DNA of 35,023 bases. Origin: VGJW01 sp035286125 (GTDB taxonomy: Bacteria; Cyanobacteriota; Sericytochromatia; S15B-MN24; VGJW01). The position numbers and the translations under genes were made by a program. The stretch is taken from contig JAYKIS010000039.1 in the NCBI GenBank assembly GCA_035286125.1, forward strand, positions 1 through 35,023. Direction: 5' to 3'. The notes under the pieces were generated by a model, which made no database searches, had not been told where the DNA came from, and worked only from the letters and a program-made list of their open reading frames with translations. Below, piece after piece: positions 1 through 7,526 of this stretch. Numbering within the stretch: position 1 is the first letter of the stretch; every line of letters begins with the position of its first letter.

Positions 1-432
1 CAGCCGGTCACGCTCGGCCTCGAGAGCAAGGACGCGATCCTGCATGCCACGGGCATCCGCAAGGGCCTGATCCCGCAGGCCTTCGGCCTCGCCCACGGCC
101 TCTCGCATGCGAGCCACCTCGTGCGCCAACTGCTCCTGCCCATCTCGGGCGGCCACGAGTTCACGCTGCATCTCAGCCATCCGCGACAGCATCGCCTCGG
201 GTCCGCGCTCGGCCTCCCTGAGTGCGACGTCGCGCTCCGCCTCCAGGCGCTCGGCAACCGCCCGCGATTCCTCGGCCTGGCGCCGCAACCGACCGTTCTC
301 CTCACGCAGATCGTGGTAGCGGGTCTCGATGTTCTTGAGGACGACCTTGAGTTGCTCGGGCGTGATGGCCCCCAGCGGGTCGGGTGTCCGCCCCAGGAGG
401 TCCCCCAGCTGCCGCTGCAGGTCCCGGAACAC
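1..432 (-). CDS. Coiled-coil protein downstream of actin-like gene (3' end outside window)
   Basis: The frame is open for 144 codons from a GTG at 432 to the window edge, so the C-terminus is missing. After about 40 residues the protein becomes almost purely charged heptads (repeated E-R-L/A-E-x-E-R patterns), a long parallel-type coiled coil. The first 35 residues (VFRDLQRQLGDLLG..., then TPEQLKVVLKNIE) look like a small helical cap. The GTG is chosen because it lies six bases after the stop of the actin-like gene, in the same frame, and no ATG occurs upstream of the coiled coil. A GAGG within the upstream gene's end can act as ribosome binding site. I do not recognise a family. By position it is a candidate adaptor or scaffold for the actin-like filament, which is inference only. 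Confidence 0.6.
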   Translation of the reverse strand, partial: MFRDLQRQLGDLLGRTPDPLGAITPEQLKVVLKNIETRYHDLREENGRLRRQAEESRAVAERLEAERDVALREAERGPEAMLSRMAEMQRELVAARDGQEQLAHEVARMREAVGEAEGLRDQALADARGMQDRVLALEAERDRL

Positions 433-438
433 GCGGGA

Positions 439-1473
439 TCAGGCCTCGACCGGAGCAGCCGATTCCGGACCAGGCTGCCGGAACTCGAAATGATAGGCAC
501 CCTGCGCAACGCTGTGTCGCGGCTCTGACGCCACCACCAACCCGGGAAGAGCCTTGTGCCCCTCGAGCCAAGGTGCCAGCCGGGCACCGAGGCCACCCGT
601 CAGGAGGACCTGGTCGACGGACAGGTCGCGCCAGGCCTGCCGCAGGGTCAAGGCCAGCTGCTGCGCCATGAGCTCGAGGATCTCGTCAAGATGCCCCTCG
701 GGCATCTCGACCCGCACCCGGCCATCGACGTAAACGCCATCGAGAGAGGCCTCGAGGGCTGCCATCGGGTCGATGCGCACGACCCCGGCATCACGCAGGA
801 CCTCCTCGACGGCCTCCACGAGGCGAACGCCCGCTACGGCCTGGGTGAAGCCGCCGAAGCGCGGCAGTTCGCGCGGCAGGCGCGCAACCATCCAGTCCGT
901 CGCGACATGGCCGGCATCAATGACACCCAGGGTCGTCTCGGGACCGGGATCGATGACGCTGTCCATCGTCGCCGCATAGACGGCGGCCAGTGTCCGGGGC
1001 AGGACGTCGATCTGGTCGATGGCCACCGCCAGAGGCTGGCCGCAGAACTCGTAGCGATGCACCCCGCGCCAGCTGTCCAGCGCCGCCTCGAGCTCGGCTT
1101 CGCGCCGAGCGTGCACCTGCGGCACCGCGAGGCCAAGCCGGACGCGGAACGTGCCCTGGGCCCGATGCTGCCTCGCCGCGAGGCCGAGGGCTCCGAGCAG
1201 GTGCACGAACGCCAGTTCGTCCTCGAAGAGATCGACGCCCGACGCCGGAAAAACCATCGGCTGCTCGAGGGCGAGACGACCCAGGGTATGCGTCAGGCGC
1301 CCTGTCCGGATCGTCATGTAGTCCTCAGGATGGTCCTCGGCATGGCGTGTCGAACCGCGCGCGATCGAACGAACCGGGCCGCCCGCAAGAGCAGGGAAAT
1401 GGATCGGCGCCTCGCCGTCGAACAGGCGGATCTCGCTGCGACCGAGGTCGACGCCAAGCGTGACGGGCTCCAT
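439..1473 (-). CDS. Actin-like ATPase, ParM/Alp-type
   Basis: 344 residues, the normal length for ParM/StbA and Alp-type bacterial actins. The nucleotide-binding signatures are in order: phosphate-1 loop VDLG at 8-11, phosphate-2 loop DAGHVATD at 186-193, and the adenosine motif TGG at 292-294 inside VLLTGGLG. A late SVAQGAYHF (321-329) matches the conserved C-terminal helix start. Phosphate-2 is diverged from the usual D-x-G-G-G-T-x-D, with His-Val in the loop, so ATPase rates could differ. Such proteins polymerise in the cytoplasm to move plasmids, chromosomes or organelles; the cargo here is unknown. The ATG at 1473 has an SD-like GGGGAGG 12 nt upstream and a good -10 (TATATT) further up. 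The gene is followed in frame by a coiled-coil gene, probably cotranscribed. Confidence 0.8.
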   Translation of the reverse strand: MEPVTLGVDLGRSEIRLFDGEAPIHFPALAGGPVRSIARGSTRHAEDHPEDYMTIRTGRLTHTLGRLALEQPMVFPASGVDLFEDELAFVHLLGALGLAARQHRAQGTFRVRLGLAVPQVHARREAELEAALDSWRGVHRYEFCGQPLAVAIDQIDVLPRTLAAVYAATMDSVIDPGPETTLGVIDAGHVATDWMVARLPRELPRFGGFTQAVAGVRLVEAVEEVLRDAGVVRIDPMAALEASLDGVYVDGRVRVEMPEGHLDEILELMAQQLALTLRQAWRDLSVDQVLLTGGLGARLAPWLEGHKALPGLVVASEPRHSVAQGAYHFEFRQPGPESAAPVEA

Positions 1474-1514
1474 GCGACCGTTAGACCTCCCCGAAAGGAC
1501 CATGTGTCCTGTCC

Positions 1515-1520
1515 AATATA
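1515..1520 (-). promoter_or_regulatory. -10 box TATATT for the actin-like gene
   Basis: On the minus strand TATATT matches the sigma-70 -10 consensus in five of six positions. It would start a transcript near 1508, leaving a leader of about 35 nt that holds the GGGGAGG site at 1486-1492. No good -35 is visible. Confidence 0.45.
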
Positions 1521-1560
1521 GCCCGTCCGGGCCGTGCAAGGCCACCATGCGGGCTGACCC

Positions 1561-1569
1561 TGCTAGGAT
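1561..1569 (+). promoter_or_regulatory. Extended -10 TGCTAGGAT abutting the start codon
   Basis: TGC precedes hexamer TAGGAT (1564-1569). Only seven bases separate it from the ATG at 1577, so the predicted transcript starts at or next to the A of the ATG (leaderless). No Shine-Dalgarno site fits in this space. The same arrangement recurs at several other genes here. Confidence 0.55.
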
Positions 1570-1576
1570 CAGACCC

Positions 1577-2503
1577 ATGCCCCCCGCCCGCCATGCCCTT
1601 GCCGCCGCCGTGCGGCGCGCGGCCGCGACGCTCCCCGTGCTGGCACTCGTCGCCGGGTGCCTCTCCCGCGAGCCTTCGTGGCCGACATTCATCGTCGCCA
1701 ACACGATAGCGGCCGGGGCCAGCCAACTGGCCATCGGATCCGGCTTCCTCGCGGGCGTCGACGCGGCTGGACGTGCGTGGCTGGCGGAACAGCCCGAAGG
1801 AGCTACAAGCGCAAGTGTGCGCCCCCTGGTGCTGCCGGCACGACTCGGAGCCCCGCAAGGGCTCGCCGTGGCATGGGACGGCAGTCTGCTCGTCTCGGAT
1901 CCCGGACACCACCGGGTCTGGCGGTACGACCCCGGGCAACCGGAAACCGCCACGGTATTCGCAGGGTCAGGCACGGACTTCCAGCCCATTGGCGACCGGG
2001 CAAGAGCCGTCGGGGCGCAGATGTCCCGTCCGGCAGCCCTGGCGACCCTCGGAAGAGAGACCTGGCTGGCGGACCCGGGCTTCCGCCGCGTACGCCGCGT
2101 CGATGCCGAGGGTCGGATCGATACGGTCCTGGGCTCCGGGCTCAAGGGTGCCTGGCCGGACCAGCCCACGCCGCTGCGACTGCCGCTGCCGGAACCCGGT
2201 GCCCTCGCCATAGGTCCGGACGCCCGGCTTGCGGTGGCCGACGGGCGGCACGGCGTGGTGGTCTCCGGTCCCGGTGACTCCCTTGCCCGCTGGCCCGAGA
2301 TCGGCATCTCGGGCCTCGCCTGGCTTGGCGACGGTACACTCGTCGCGGCACGCGGCCATGCGCTCATCGGCTGGCGCGGAGGCGGCACCCGGGTCCTCTT
2401 CGAGGGGACCGAACCCGTGACGGCCCTGTGCGGGGATGGCGGGAACCGTCTGTGGTTCGCCACGGCTACCCGGACCGTGCGCCTGCAGGCCGACCAGCCC
2501 TGA
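1577..2503 (+). CDS. NHL-repeat-like beta-propeller lipoprotein
   Basis: 308 residues. The N-terminus has arginines, a hydrophobic stretch and the lipobox LVAGC with the acylated Cys at 28, so it should be a membrane-anchored exported lipoprotein. The rest shows propeller-blade repeats of the NHL/SMP-30 kind: PQGLAVAWDGSLLVSDPGHHRVWRY, then RPAALATLGRETWLADPGF, then PGALAIGPDARLAVADGR, each with the G-x-L/W-V/A-D pattern. Propellers of this type bind ligands or partners, and no catalytic residues can be assigned. The frame is open further upstream, but the ATG at 1577 gives a clean signal peptide and sits just after an extended -10. It is followed 47 nt later by two exported GH1 genes on the same strand, so a joint role in carbohydrate handling is possible. 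Confidence 0.7.
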   Translation: MPPARHALAAAVRRAAATLPVLALVAGCLSREPSWPTFIVANTIAAGASQLAIGSGFLAGVDAAGRAWLAEQPEGATSASVRPLVLPARLGAPQGLAVAWDGSLLVSDPGHHRVWRYDPGQPETATVFAGSGTDFQPIGDRARAVGAQMSRPAALATLGRETWLADPGFRRVRRVDAEGRIDTVLGSGLKGAWPDQPTPLRLPLPEPGALAIGPDARLAVADGRHGVVVSGPGDSLARWPEIGISGLAWLGDGTLVAARGHALIGWRGGGTRVLFEGTEPVTALCGDGGNRLWFATATRTVRLQADQP

Positions 2504-2510
2504 AAGCAAG

Positions 2511-2526
2511 CCGGACGACCGTCCGG
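2511..2526 (+). repeat. Palindrome CCGGACG-AC-CGTCCGG between NHL and GH1 genes
   Basis: Perfect 7-bp inverted repeat with a 2-bp centre, lying in the 47-bp gap after the NHL lipoprotein stop and before the GH1 start at 2551. It may be an operator or a small processing hairpin. There is no T-run after it, so a terminator is unlikely. An SD-like AAGGAAAG follows at about 2536-2543. Confidence 0.35.
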
Positions 2527-2550
2527 ACGACATCCAAGGAAAGACTCCCC

Positions 2551-3975
2551 ATGCGCGCCCGGGAACCCAAGCGACGCCTGGCGGCCCTCGCCGCCCGGGT
2601 CCTGCTTGTCTTGGGTCTCCAGGCCTGCACCCAGCGACCCGGTGGCTTGATGCCCGGCAACTTGCCCGCGCTGCCCGGTGACCCGCGTCAAGAGCAGCCC
2701 AGCACCGTGCGCGGCCGCTTCCCCCAGGGCTTCCTCTGGGGTGTCGCCACGGCCGGACACCAGGTCGAAGGCCATGACAAGGTCTCGAACTGGGCCGCAT
2801 GGGCCGAGGCCGGAAGGACGACCGCCCTGCCCGGCCGCGCCACGGACTCGTGGAACCGCTATGCCGAGGACTTCGACCTTGCGCGCGGCATGGGCCTGAA
2901 CGCCTTCAGGTTCTCGATCGAGTGGGCGCGCATCGAACCGCGCCCCGGCGTGGTGGACGGGGCGGCCGTCGCGCGCTACCGGGCCATGATCCGCGCTGCA
3001 CGGTCGCGTGGGCTGGAACCCATCGTCACTCTGCACCACTTCGCCTATCCGGCGTGGCTGGATACCTACAAGCAGACCACAGGTGGGTACCCTGGCTGGG
3101 AAGACCTGCATACTGCGGCGGCATTCGAACAATTTGCCCGGTTCGCCGCCCGCGAGTTCGGCCCTGACGTCCGCTACTGGATCACCCTGAACGAGCCGAA
3201 CACCCAGGTCATCCTGGGCTACCTGACAGGCGTGTTCCCGCCGGGCAAGGTCAACCCGGGGGCAGCTTCCGCCGTCACCCGGCACATGACGCTCGGCCAC
3301 GTCCTCGCATACGACGCCATCCATCAGGAAGACCCCGACGCCCTCGTTTCAACGAACTTCTTCGATCTGACGCACGTCTCGGACCCGGCTGCCGTCTTCC
3401 CGGGGGATCCCGCACGGGACATGCTGGACCGCATGATGGATTGGCAGGGCCTGAACCTGATGATGGGCAGGAGCACGCTGGGCAAGGGCAGCCGCAAACT
3501 CGACTTCATGGCCTTCGACTACTACTACGCCTGGCGGTGGACCGAGGTACAGCGCATGGCACGCCAATGGGAGTGGGCCCTGCGTCCCGAAGGCCTGTTC
3601 ACGGCCATGAAGGTCCACGCCAGCCGGACCGGCCTGCCCCTGCTCATTGCCGAGAACGGCATGGCCACGGACGATGGCAAGCCTCGGGCGGATGGCTGGA
3701 GCCGCGAAGCCTTCCTCGTCCAGCACGTGGATCAGGTTCGCCGGGCGATTGCCGAGGGTGTGCCCTGCCTCGGCTACATCCACTGGTCGCTCCTCGACAA
3801 CTACGAATGGGGCAGCTATCGTCCAAGATTCGGCCTCTACGAGGTGGATCCCCGCGATCCGCTGCTGAGGCGCAAGCCCACGCCCGCGGTGGAAGCCTAT
3901 CGGTCCATCGCCACGGGCAACGACGTGCCCCCCTCCCTGCTCGAGCAATATCCGCGGCCAACCGCACGCCCCTGA
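2551..3975 (+). CDS. Exported glycoside hydrolase family 1 (beta-glycosidase), lipoprotein
   Basis: 474 residues. The N-terminus carries a lipoprotein signal with lipobox LGLQAC (Cys 26), unusual because GH1 enzymes are mostly cytoplasmic. The catalytic core starts at FPQGFLWGVATAGHQVEG. The acid/base Glu is 215 in TLNEPN and the nucleophile Glu is 368 in IAENG. The sugar-binding HH in TLHHF and the C-terminal DNYEWGSY...FGLY block are also present. This is therefore a complete retaining beta-glycosidase predicted to act outside the cytoplasmic membrane; the substrate is not deducible. The ATG at 2551 follows AAGGAAAG. Its stop overlaps the start of a second GH1 gene by one base (TGATG), so the two are translationally coupled paralogues. 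Confidence 0.88.
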   Translation: MRAREPKRRLAALAARVLLVLGLQACTQRPGGLMPGNLPALPGDPRQEQPSTVRGRFPQGFLWGVATAGHQVEGHDKVSNWAAWAEAGRTTALPGRATDSWNRYAEDFDLARGMGLNAFRFSIEWARIEPRPGVVDGAAVARYRAMIRAARSRGLEPIVTLHHFAYPAWLDTYKQTTGGYPGWEDLHTAAAFEQFARFAAREFGPDVRYWITLNEPNTQVILGYLTGVFPPGKVNPGAASAVTRHMTLGHVLAYDAIHQEDPDALVSTNFFDLTHVSDPAAVFPGDPARDMLDRMMDWQGLNLMMGRSTLGKGSRKLDFMAFDYYYAWRWTEVQRMARQWEWALRPEGLFTAMKVHASRTGLPLLIAENGMATDDGKPRADGWSREAFLVQHVDQVRRAIAEGVPCLGYIHWSLLDNYEWGSYRPRFGLYEVDPRDPLLRRKPTPAVEAYRSIATGNDVPPSLLEQYPRPTARP

Positions 3976-5366
3976 TGCCACCGATCCTTAGACGCCTTTT
4001 GCCCTGCCTGATGGCGCTTGGCCTACTGGCCGCAGGACCTGCAGGCTCCCAGCCGGCTGAACTCGGCTTCCAGAAAGGCTTTCTCTGGGGCGTCGCCATG
4101 GCGGCCATCCAGAACGAGGAAGGCCTGGAGGATTCCGCCTGGCGGGTCTTCGAGCGCGCGGGACGCGCCAAGGAGCCGGCCGGCAAGGCCACGGCATCGT
4201 GGGATCGCTATGAGGAGGATGTCGATCTGGCGGCAGCTTCGGGGGCCAATGCCTTCCGCATGAGCCTCGAGTGGTCCCGGATCGAACCCCGGCCAGGCGT
4301 CTTCAACCAGGCGGCCCTTGCCCGCTATGCCAAGGTCATCGACCACTGCCGGAGCAAGGGCCTCCAGCCCATCGTGACGCTCTATCACTTCTCCTATCCG
4401 GCCTGGGCCGACACCACGGCGCTCCCCTACAGCGCCCGCAAGGGAAGGGCGGCCTTCTACGACCCGCCTCTCTCGCTCCTGCCGGATGGCAACGGTGGCA
4501 AGGGCTGGGAACGCCCCGGGATGGTGCCCGTGTTCGGTCGGTATGCGGCGGTGGTCGCCAAGGCACTCAAGGGCCGTGACATCCTGTGGATCACGATCAA
4601 CGAGGCCAACATCGAGGCACTCAATGGCTACCTGGTGGGCATCGTGCCACCGGGACAGGTCAATCCCGTGGCCTTCGCGAGGGCACTCAACCATATGGCC
4701 GAGGCCCACGTGCAGGCCTACGATGCCCTTCACGCCGAGGAACCTGGGGCACGGGTCTCGACCAACCTCTTCATGTTCATGCGGCGCACCGGCAAGGCCA
4801 CGACCCAGATGGTGCCGGTGGACGATCCCACCGAGAAGTTCGGCGATGCCCTGATGGCCTGGCGGGACACGCCCGAGTCCCAGCCACGACGCACGGTGGA
4901 CTACATGGCTTTCGACTACTACTACGCGGCCGCCGTGGACGAACTGGGCAAGGTCGCCACACAGTGGCGCTGGCCGGTCCATCCCGAAGGCATGTACGAC
5001 GCGGCCATGCTGCTGCACCGACGCTATGGCCTGCCGCTGCTGGTTGCCGAAAACGGCATGGCCACGCACCGCGGCCAACCGCGCCCCGACGGATGGACCC
5101 GGGAGGCCTACCTCGTCAACCACGTCCATGCCCTGGCCCGCGCCGTCCGCGATGGGGCCAAGGTCATCGGCTACTGCTACTGGACCTTGTCGGACAATTG
5201 GGAAGTCGGCACGTGGGCACCGACCTTCGGCCTGTACCGCCTGGACAACGCCGATCCCGTCCTGGCCCGCCGCCCGACCCCCTCCGTCGAGATCTTCCGA
5301 TCCATGGCCCGGGCCAACGGCGTTCCTGCCGAGCTCATTACCCGCTACCTCGGCAAGCGCTCCTGA
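3975..5366 (+). CDS. Exported glycoside hydrolase family 1 paralogue
   Basis: 463 residues with a Sec-type signal peptide (MPPILRRLLPCLMALGLLAAG, cleavage likely after the following small residues) and no obvious lipobox. It aligns along its length with the preceding GH1 protein: FLWGVAMAA, SLEWSRIEPRPG, TLYHFSYPAW, AFDYYYA and LLVAENGMAT. Acid/base Glu 210 lies in TINEAN, where the near-invariant Pro of NEP is Ala. The nucleophile is Glu 359 in VAENG. The usual DNFEW sugar-binding motif is DNWEV, losing the second Trp. It also has an insertion after the TLYHF motif (residues about 147-170) absent from its neighbour. Both carboxylates are intact, so it is probably active with altered subsite -1 chemistry. 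It looks like a tandem duplication followed by divergence. Confidence 0.85.
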   Translation: MPPILRRLLPCLMALGLLAAGPAGSQPAELGFQKGFLWGVAMAAIQNEEGLEDSAWRVFERAGRAKEPAGKATASWDRYEEDVDLAAASGANAFRMSLEWSRIEPRPGVFNQAALARYAKVIDHCRSKGLQPIVTLYHFSYPAWADTTALPYSARKGRAAFYDPPLSLLPDGNGGKGWERPGMVPVFGRYAAVVAKALKGRDILWITINEANIEALNGYLVGIVPPGQVNPVAFARALNHMAEAHVQAYDALHAEEPGARVSTNLFMFMRRTGKATTQMVPVDDPTEKFGDALMAWRDTPESQPRRTVDYMAFDYYYAAAVDELGKVATQWRWPVHPEGMYDAAMLLHRRYGLPLLVAENGMATHRGQPRPDGWTREAYLVNHVHALARAVRDGAKVIGYCYWTLSDNWEVGTWAPTFGLYRLDNADPVLARRPTPSVEIFRSMARANGVPAELITRYLGKRS

Positions 5367-5382
5367 CCCAGCCCCGATGAAG

Positions 5383-5388
5383 TAGGAT
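5383..5388 (+). promoter_or_regulatory. -10 TAGGAT seven bases before a start codon
   Basis: TAGGAT ends seven nt before the ATG at 5396, predicting a start at or near the A of the ATG. The overlapping GGAG at 5391-5394 is too close to the ATG to be a normal ribosome binding site. This hexamer is identical to those at 1564 and 7500. Confidence 0.45.
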
Positions 5389-5395
5389 CAGGAGC

Positions 5396-6133
5396 ATGGA
5401 GGACACGAGCACCGGAGCCTTGGCCACCCGCGACGAGGCCGAACGCCTCGACCGCGAGGTCGACGAGCTCGTCGCCGTGGTCCAGCAGCCGCTCACGCGC
5501 CTCGCCAGCCTGATCCACCGGATTCGGGAGGACAAGGTCTTCGAAGCACTGGGCCATGAGACCTTCGAGGCCTGGGTCGGCAGCAAGCGGCTGCAGTTCA
5601 GCCGATCCTTCATCTTCCAACTGGCCAAGGTTGGCCGGATGTTCGACCGCGTGGGCATGACACCCGATCTCCTGCCCCCTGGCGAGACCGAGATCTCCAA
5701 GCTCGTGCAGGTGGCGCGTCTGGACGATCCCGAGATGCAACGCGAGATCCTGGAGCGGGGCTACTTCCCGACTTCGGATGGCGAGCGCCCCCTGACCGAG
5801 ATTCCCGTGCGGGAGCTGTCGAAGATGGTCGACGCTCGCCTCGGACGGGAGCCCCGGGTCCGCAGCCTGTCCGAGACCTACGACGGCAATGGCGCTCCCT
5901 GGGAAGGACCGGATCAGTTTGCCGAGGGCGTCGCCTTGGCGGAACATGCCGACCTCGTCGCCCACGACGCCATGCCGCACAGTCCCTGGGGCTCGACTCG
6001 AGTCACGCGGGAAGAGGCCCCTTGGGACCACGTTATTGCGGAGCTGTCCCGGATGATCGAGGGCCTCGACGGGCCTGACCGGGACGATGCCGTCAATGCG
6101 GTGGCGAAGCTCTATCGCCGGTTGGTAGGTTGA
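5396..6133 (+). CDS. Hypothetical protein with HTH-like segment, upstream of FapA-family gene
   Basis: 245 residues, acidic and soluble, with no signal peptide or membrane segment. Residues about 40-80 (IREDKVFEALGHETFEAWV, then SRSFIFQLAKVGRMFD) resemble the 'gyssFeeyv...lgiSrsyayqLi' helical module found in many phage- and plasmid-type DNA-binding proteins. Residues 95-150 (EISKLVQVARL, PVRELSKMVDARLG) resemble the following helices of such proteins. The C-terminal 100 residues are not recognisable. A role in transcription or DNA binding is inference. The stop overlaps the TTG/ATG region of the next gene, so the two may be coexpressed, although the next gene has its own -10 element. Confidence 0.55.
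   Translation: MEDTSTGALATRDEAERLDREVDELVAVVQQPLTRLASLIHRIREDKVFEALGHETFEAWVGSKRLQFSRSFIFQLAKVGRMFDRVGMTPDLLPPGETEISKLVQVARLDDPEMQREILERGYFPTSDGERPLTEIPVRELSKMVDARLGREPRVRSLSETYDGNGAPWEGPDQFAEGVALAEHADLVAHDAMPHSPWGSTRVTREEAPWDHVIAELSRMIEGLDGPDRDDAVNAVAKLYRRLVG
6123..6131 (+). promoter_or_regulatory. Extended -10 TGGTAGGTT before the FapA-family gene
   Basis: TGG plus TAGGTT (6126-6131) lies over the last codons of the upstream gene and ends seven bases before the ATG at 6139. This spacing favours the ATG over the in-frame TTG at 6130 and predicts a leaderless message. Confidence 0.4.
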
Positions 6134-6138
6134 ATCCG

Positions 6139-7476
6139 ATGATCCAGGTGCGCCTCTCCAAGGACAAGCTGACGGCCTACATCCAGATCCCTCAGGGCAT
6201 CCAGCCGACGGAACAGCAACTCCGGGATGCACTGGGCAACGCCACCGTTCGCTACGGCTTGCTGGATGATGTCATCGCCCGCCTGGGCAAGGTGGCTCCG
6301 GCCGGCTCCTACGAGGTGGCGCGGGGCTTCGGGCCCGTGAACGGCTCGGACGCACGCATCGAATACTTCTTCCGGGTCGGCCGTCCCGAACTGAAGCCCA
6401 AGGTGCTTGATGACGGCCGCGTCGACTACTTCAACATGGACGTGGTGGCCAACGTGCCCGCAGGCACGGTACTGGCCCGCAAGATTCCGCCCGTCCTCGG
6501 CAAGATGGGGAAGGCCGTCACGGGCGAGGATCTGTCGCCCCGGGTTCCGCGGGAGGCCCGACTGAAGGCCGGCAAGAACACGATGCTGACCGATGACGAG
6601 CTCATGGTCGTCGCGACAGGCAAGGGCGAGCCCCGGCTCGAGCGCGGGGCCATCCACGTCATCACGAACTTCGTCGTGGACGGGGATGTGGACTTCAGCG
6701 TCGGCAACATCGACTTCGAGGGTGATGTCGAGGTCCGTGGCGACGTCAAGAACAAATTCGTCGTCAAGGCAACGGGCAACATCCTGATCAAGGGTGCCGT
6801 CGACGGAGCCACCGTCATGGCGGGACGCGACATCATCGTGGCGGGGGGCGTACGCCAGAACGCCGTGATGGAGTCCGGTGGCGACATGCTGATCAGCTTC
6901 ATGGAAAGCTCGCAGGCTCGGGTCAAGGGCAGCCTGACGGTGCAGGAAGACCTGCTCTTCAGCGATGTCGAGGTCGGCGGCGAATGCCGGATCTCGGGTT
7001 CCCTGGTAGGAGGGGAGTGCCGCATCGACGTCCTGCTCAACGTCAAGACCATCGGCAGCAAGATGGGCACCCCGACGACCGTCCTCCTCACGCCCCGGGA
7101 CAAATGGGTCAGTCAGCTGACCGAGCTCACGGAGCAGGTCAAGACCTTCAAGGCCAACCTCGAACGAATCGAGGAGAGCCTGCAGTCGCTCGAGGTCATC
7201 CTGGTCCGGCTCAAGCGCCTGTCCCCCGAGCAAGCCGCCATGAAGGAGAAGCTCGACCAGACTGCCGATGTCATCAAGCTGGAGATGGCCAACACCGCCA
7301 AGCGCATCATGCAGGTCCGAGCCCATCTCGAGAACCTGCCCCAACCCAAGGTCGAGGTGGGCAACCTCGTGCGCACGGGCGTGACGGTGCGCATCCACGA
7401 CGCGGTCATGGTGTCGAAGAACGACCAGGCCATCCGTGGCATCCAGGAGGAGAAGGGCGTCATCCGTTTCTGGTGA
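6139..7476 (+). CDS. FapA family (DUF342) protein
   Basis: 445 residues. The N-terminal 100 residues form the alpha/beta FapA_N-type domain, followed by GTVLARKIPPVLGKMGKAVTGEDL (a hallmark linker motif) and a right-handed parallel beta-helix region at about 165-310 with repeated hydrophobic-turn units such as GDVDFSVGNIDFEGDVEVRGDV and GGECRISGSLVGGECRI. Residues about 330-400 form a coiled coil and the end is a short beta segment. The family (flagellar assembly protein A) is linked to flagella or polar localisation in Vibrio and is also present in non-flagellated bacteria, so its task here is not certain. Presence of fliH/fliI 6 kb away fits a flagellar role. Length is typical. The start chosen is ATG 6139; TTG 6130 is an alternative. 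Confidence 0.8.
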   Translation: MIQVRLSKDKLTAYIQIPQGIQPTEQQLRDALGNATVRYGLLDDVIARLGKVAPAGSYEVARGFGPVNGSDARIEYFFRVGRPELKPKVLDDGRVDYFNMDVVANVPAGTVLARKIPPVLGKMGKAVTGEDLSPRVPREARLKAGKNTMLTDDELMVVATGKGEPRLERGAIHVITNFVVDGDVDFSVGNIDFEGDVEVRGDVKNKFVVKATGNILIKGAVDGATVMAGRDIIVAGGVRQNAVMESGGDMLISFMESSQARVKGSLTVQEDLLFSDVEVGGECRISGSLVGGECRIDVLLNVKTIGSKMGTPTTVLLTPRDKWVSQLTELTEQVKTFKANLERIEESLQSLEVILVRLKRLSPEQAAMKEKLDQTADVIKLEMANTAKRIMQVRAHLENLPQPKVEVGNLVRTGVTVRIHDAVMVSKNDQAIRGIQEEKGVIRFW

Positions 7477-7496
7477 TGGGAGGCCGGAGATGCCCG

Positions 7497-7505
7497 TGGT
7501 AGGAT
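7497..7505 (+). promoter_or_regulatory. Extended -10 TGGTAGGAT
   Basis: TGG plus TAGGAT (7500-7505) in the 50-bp gap after the FapA-family gene. The expected start is near 7512, leaving a short leader that carries GGAGGA at 7514-7519. Unlike several other genes here, this one is not leaderless. Confidence 0.5.
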
Positions 7506-7526
7506 GGGCGCCCGGAGGACCCCTCG

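Noticed and set aside
439..3324. A 961-codon open frame on the minus strand
   Set aside because: Only the last 344 codons (the actin-like gene) show family motifs. The upstream part lies antisense to the NHL and GH1 genes and reads as low-complexity Arg/Pro/Ser, as expected for GC-rich shadows.
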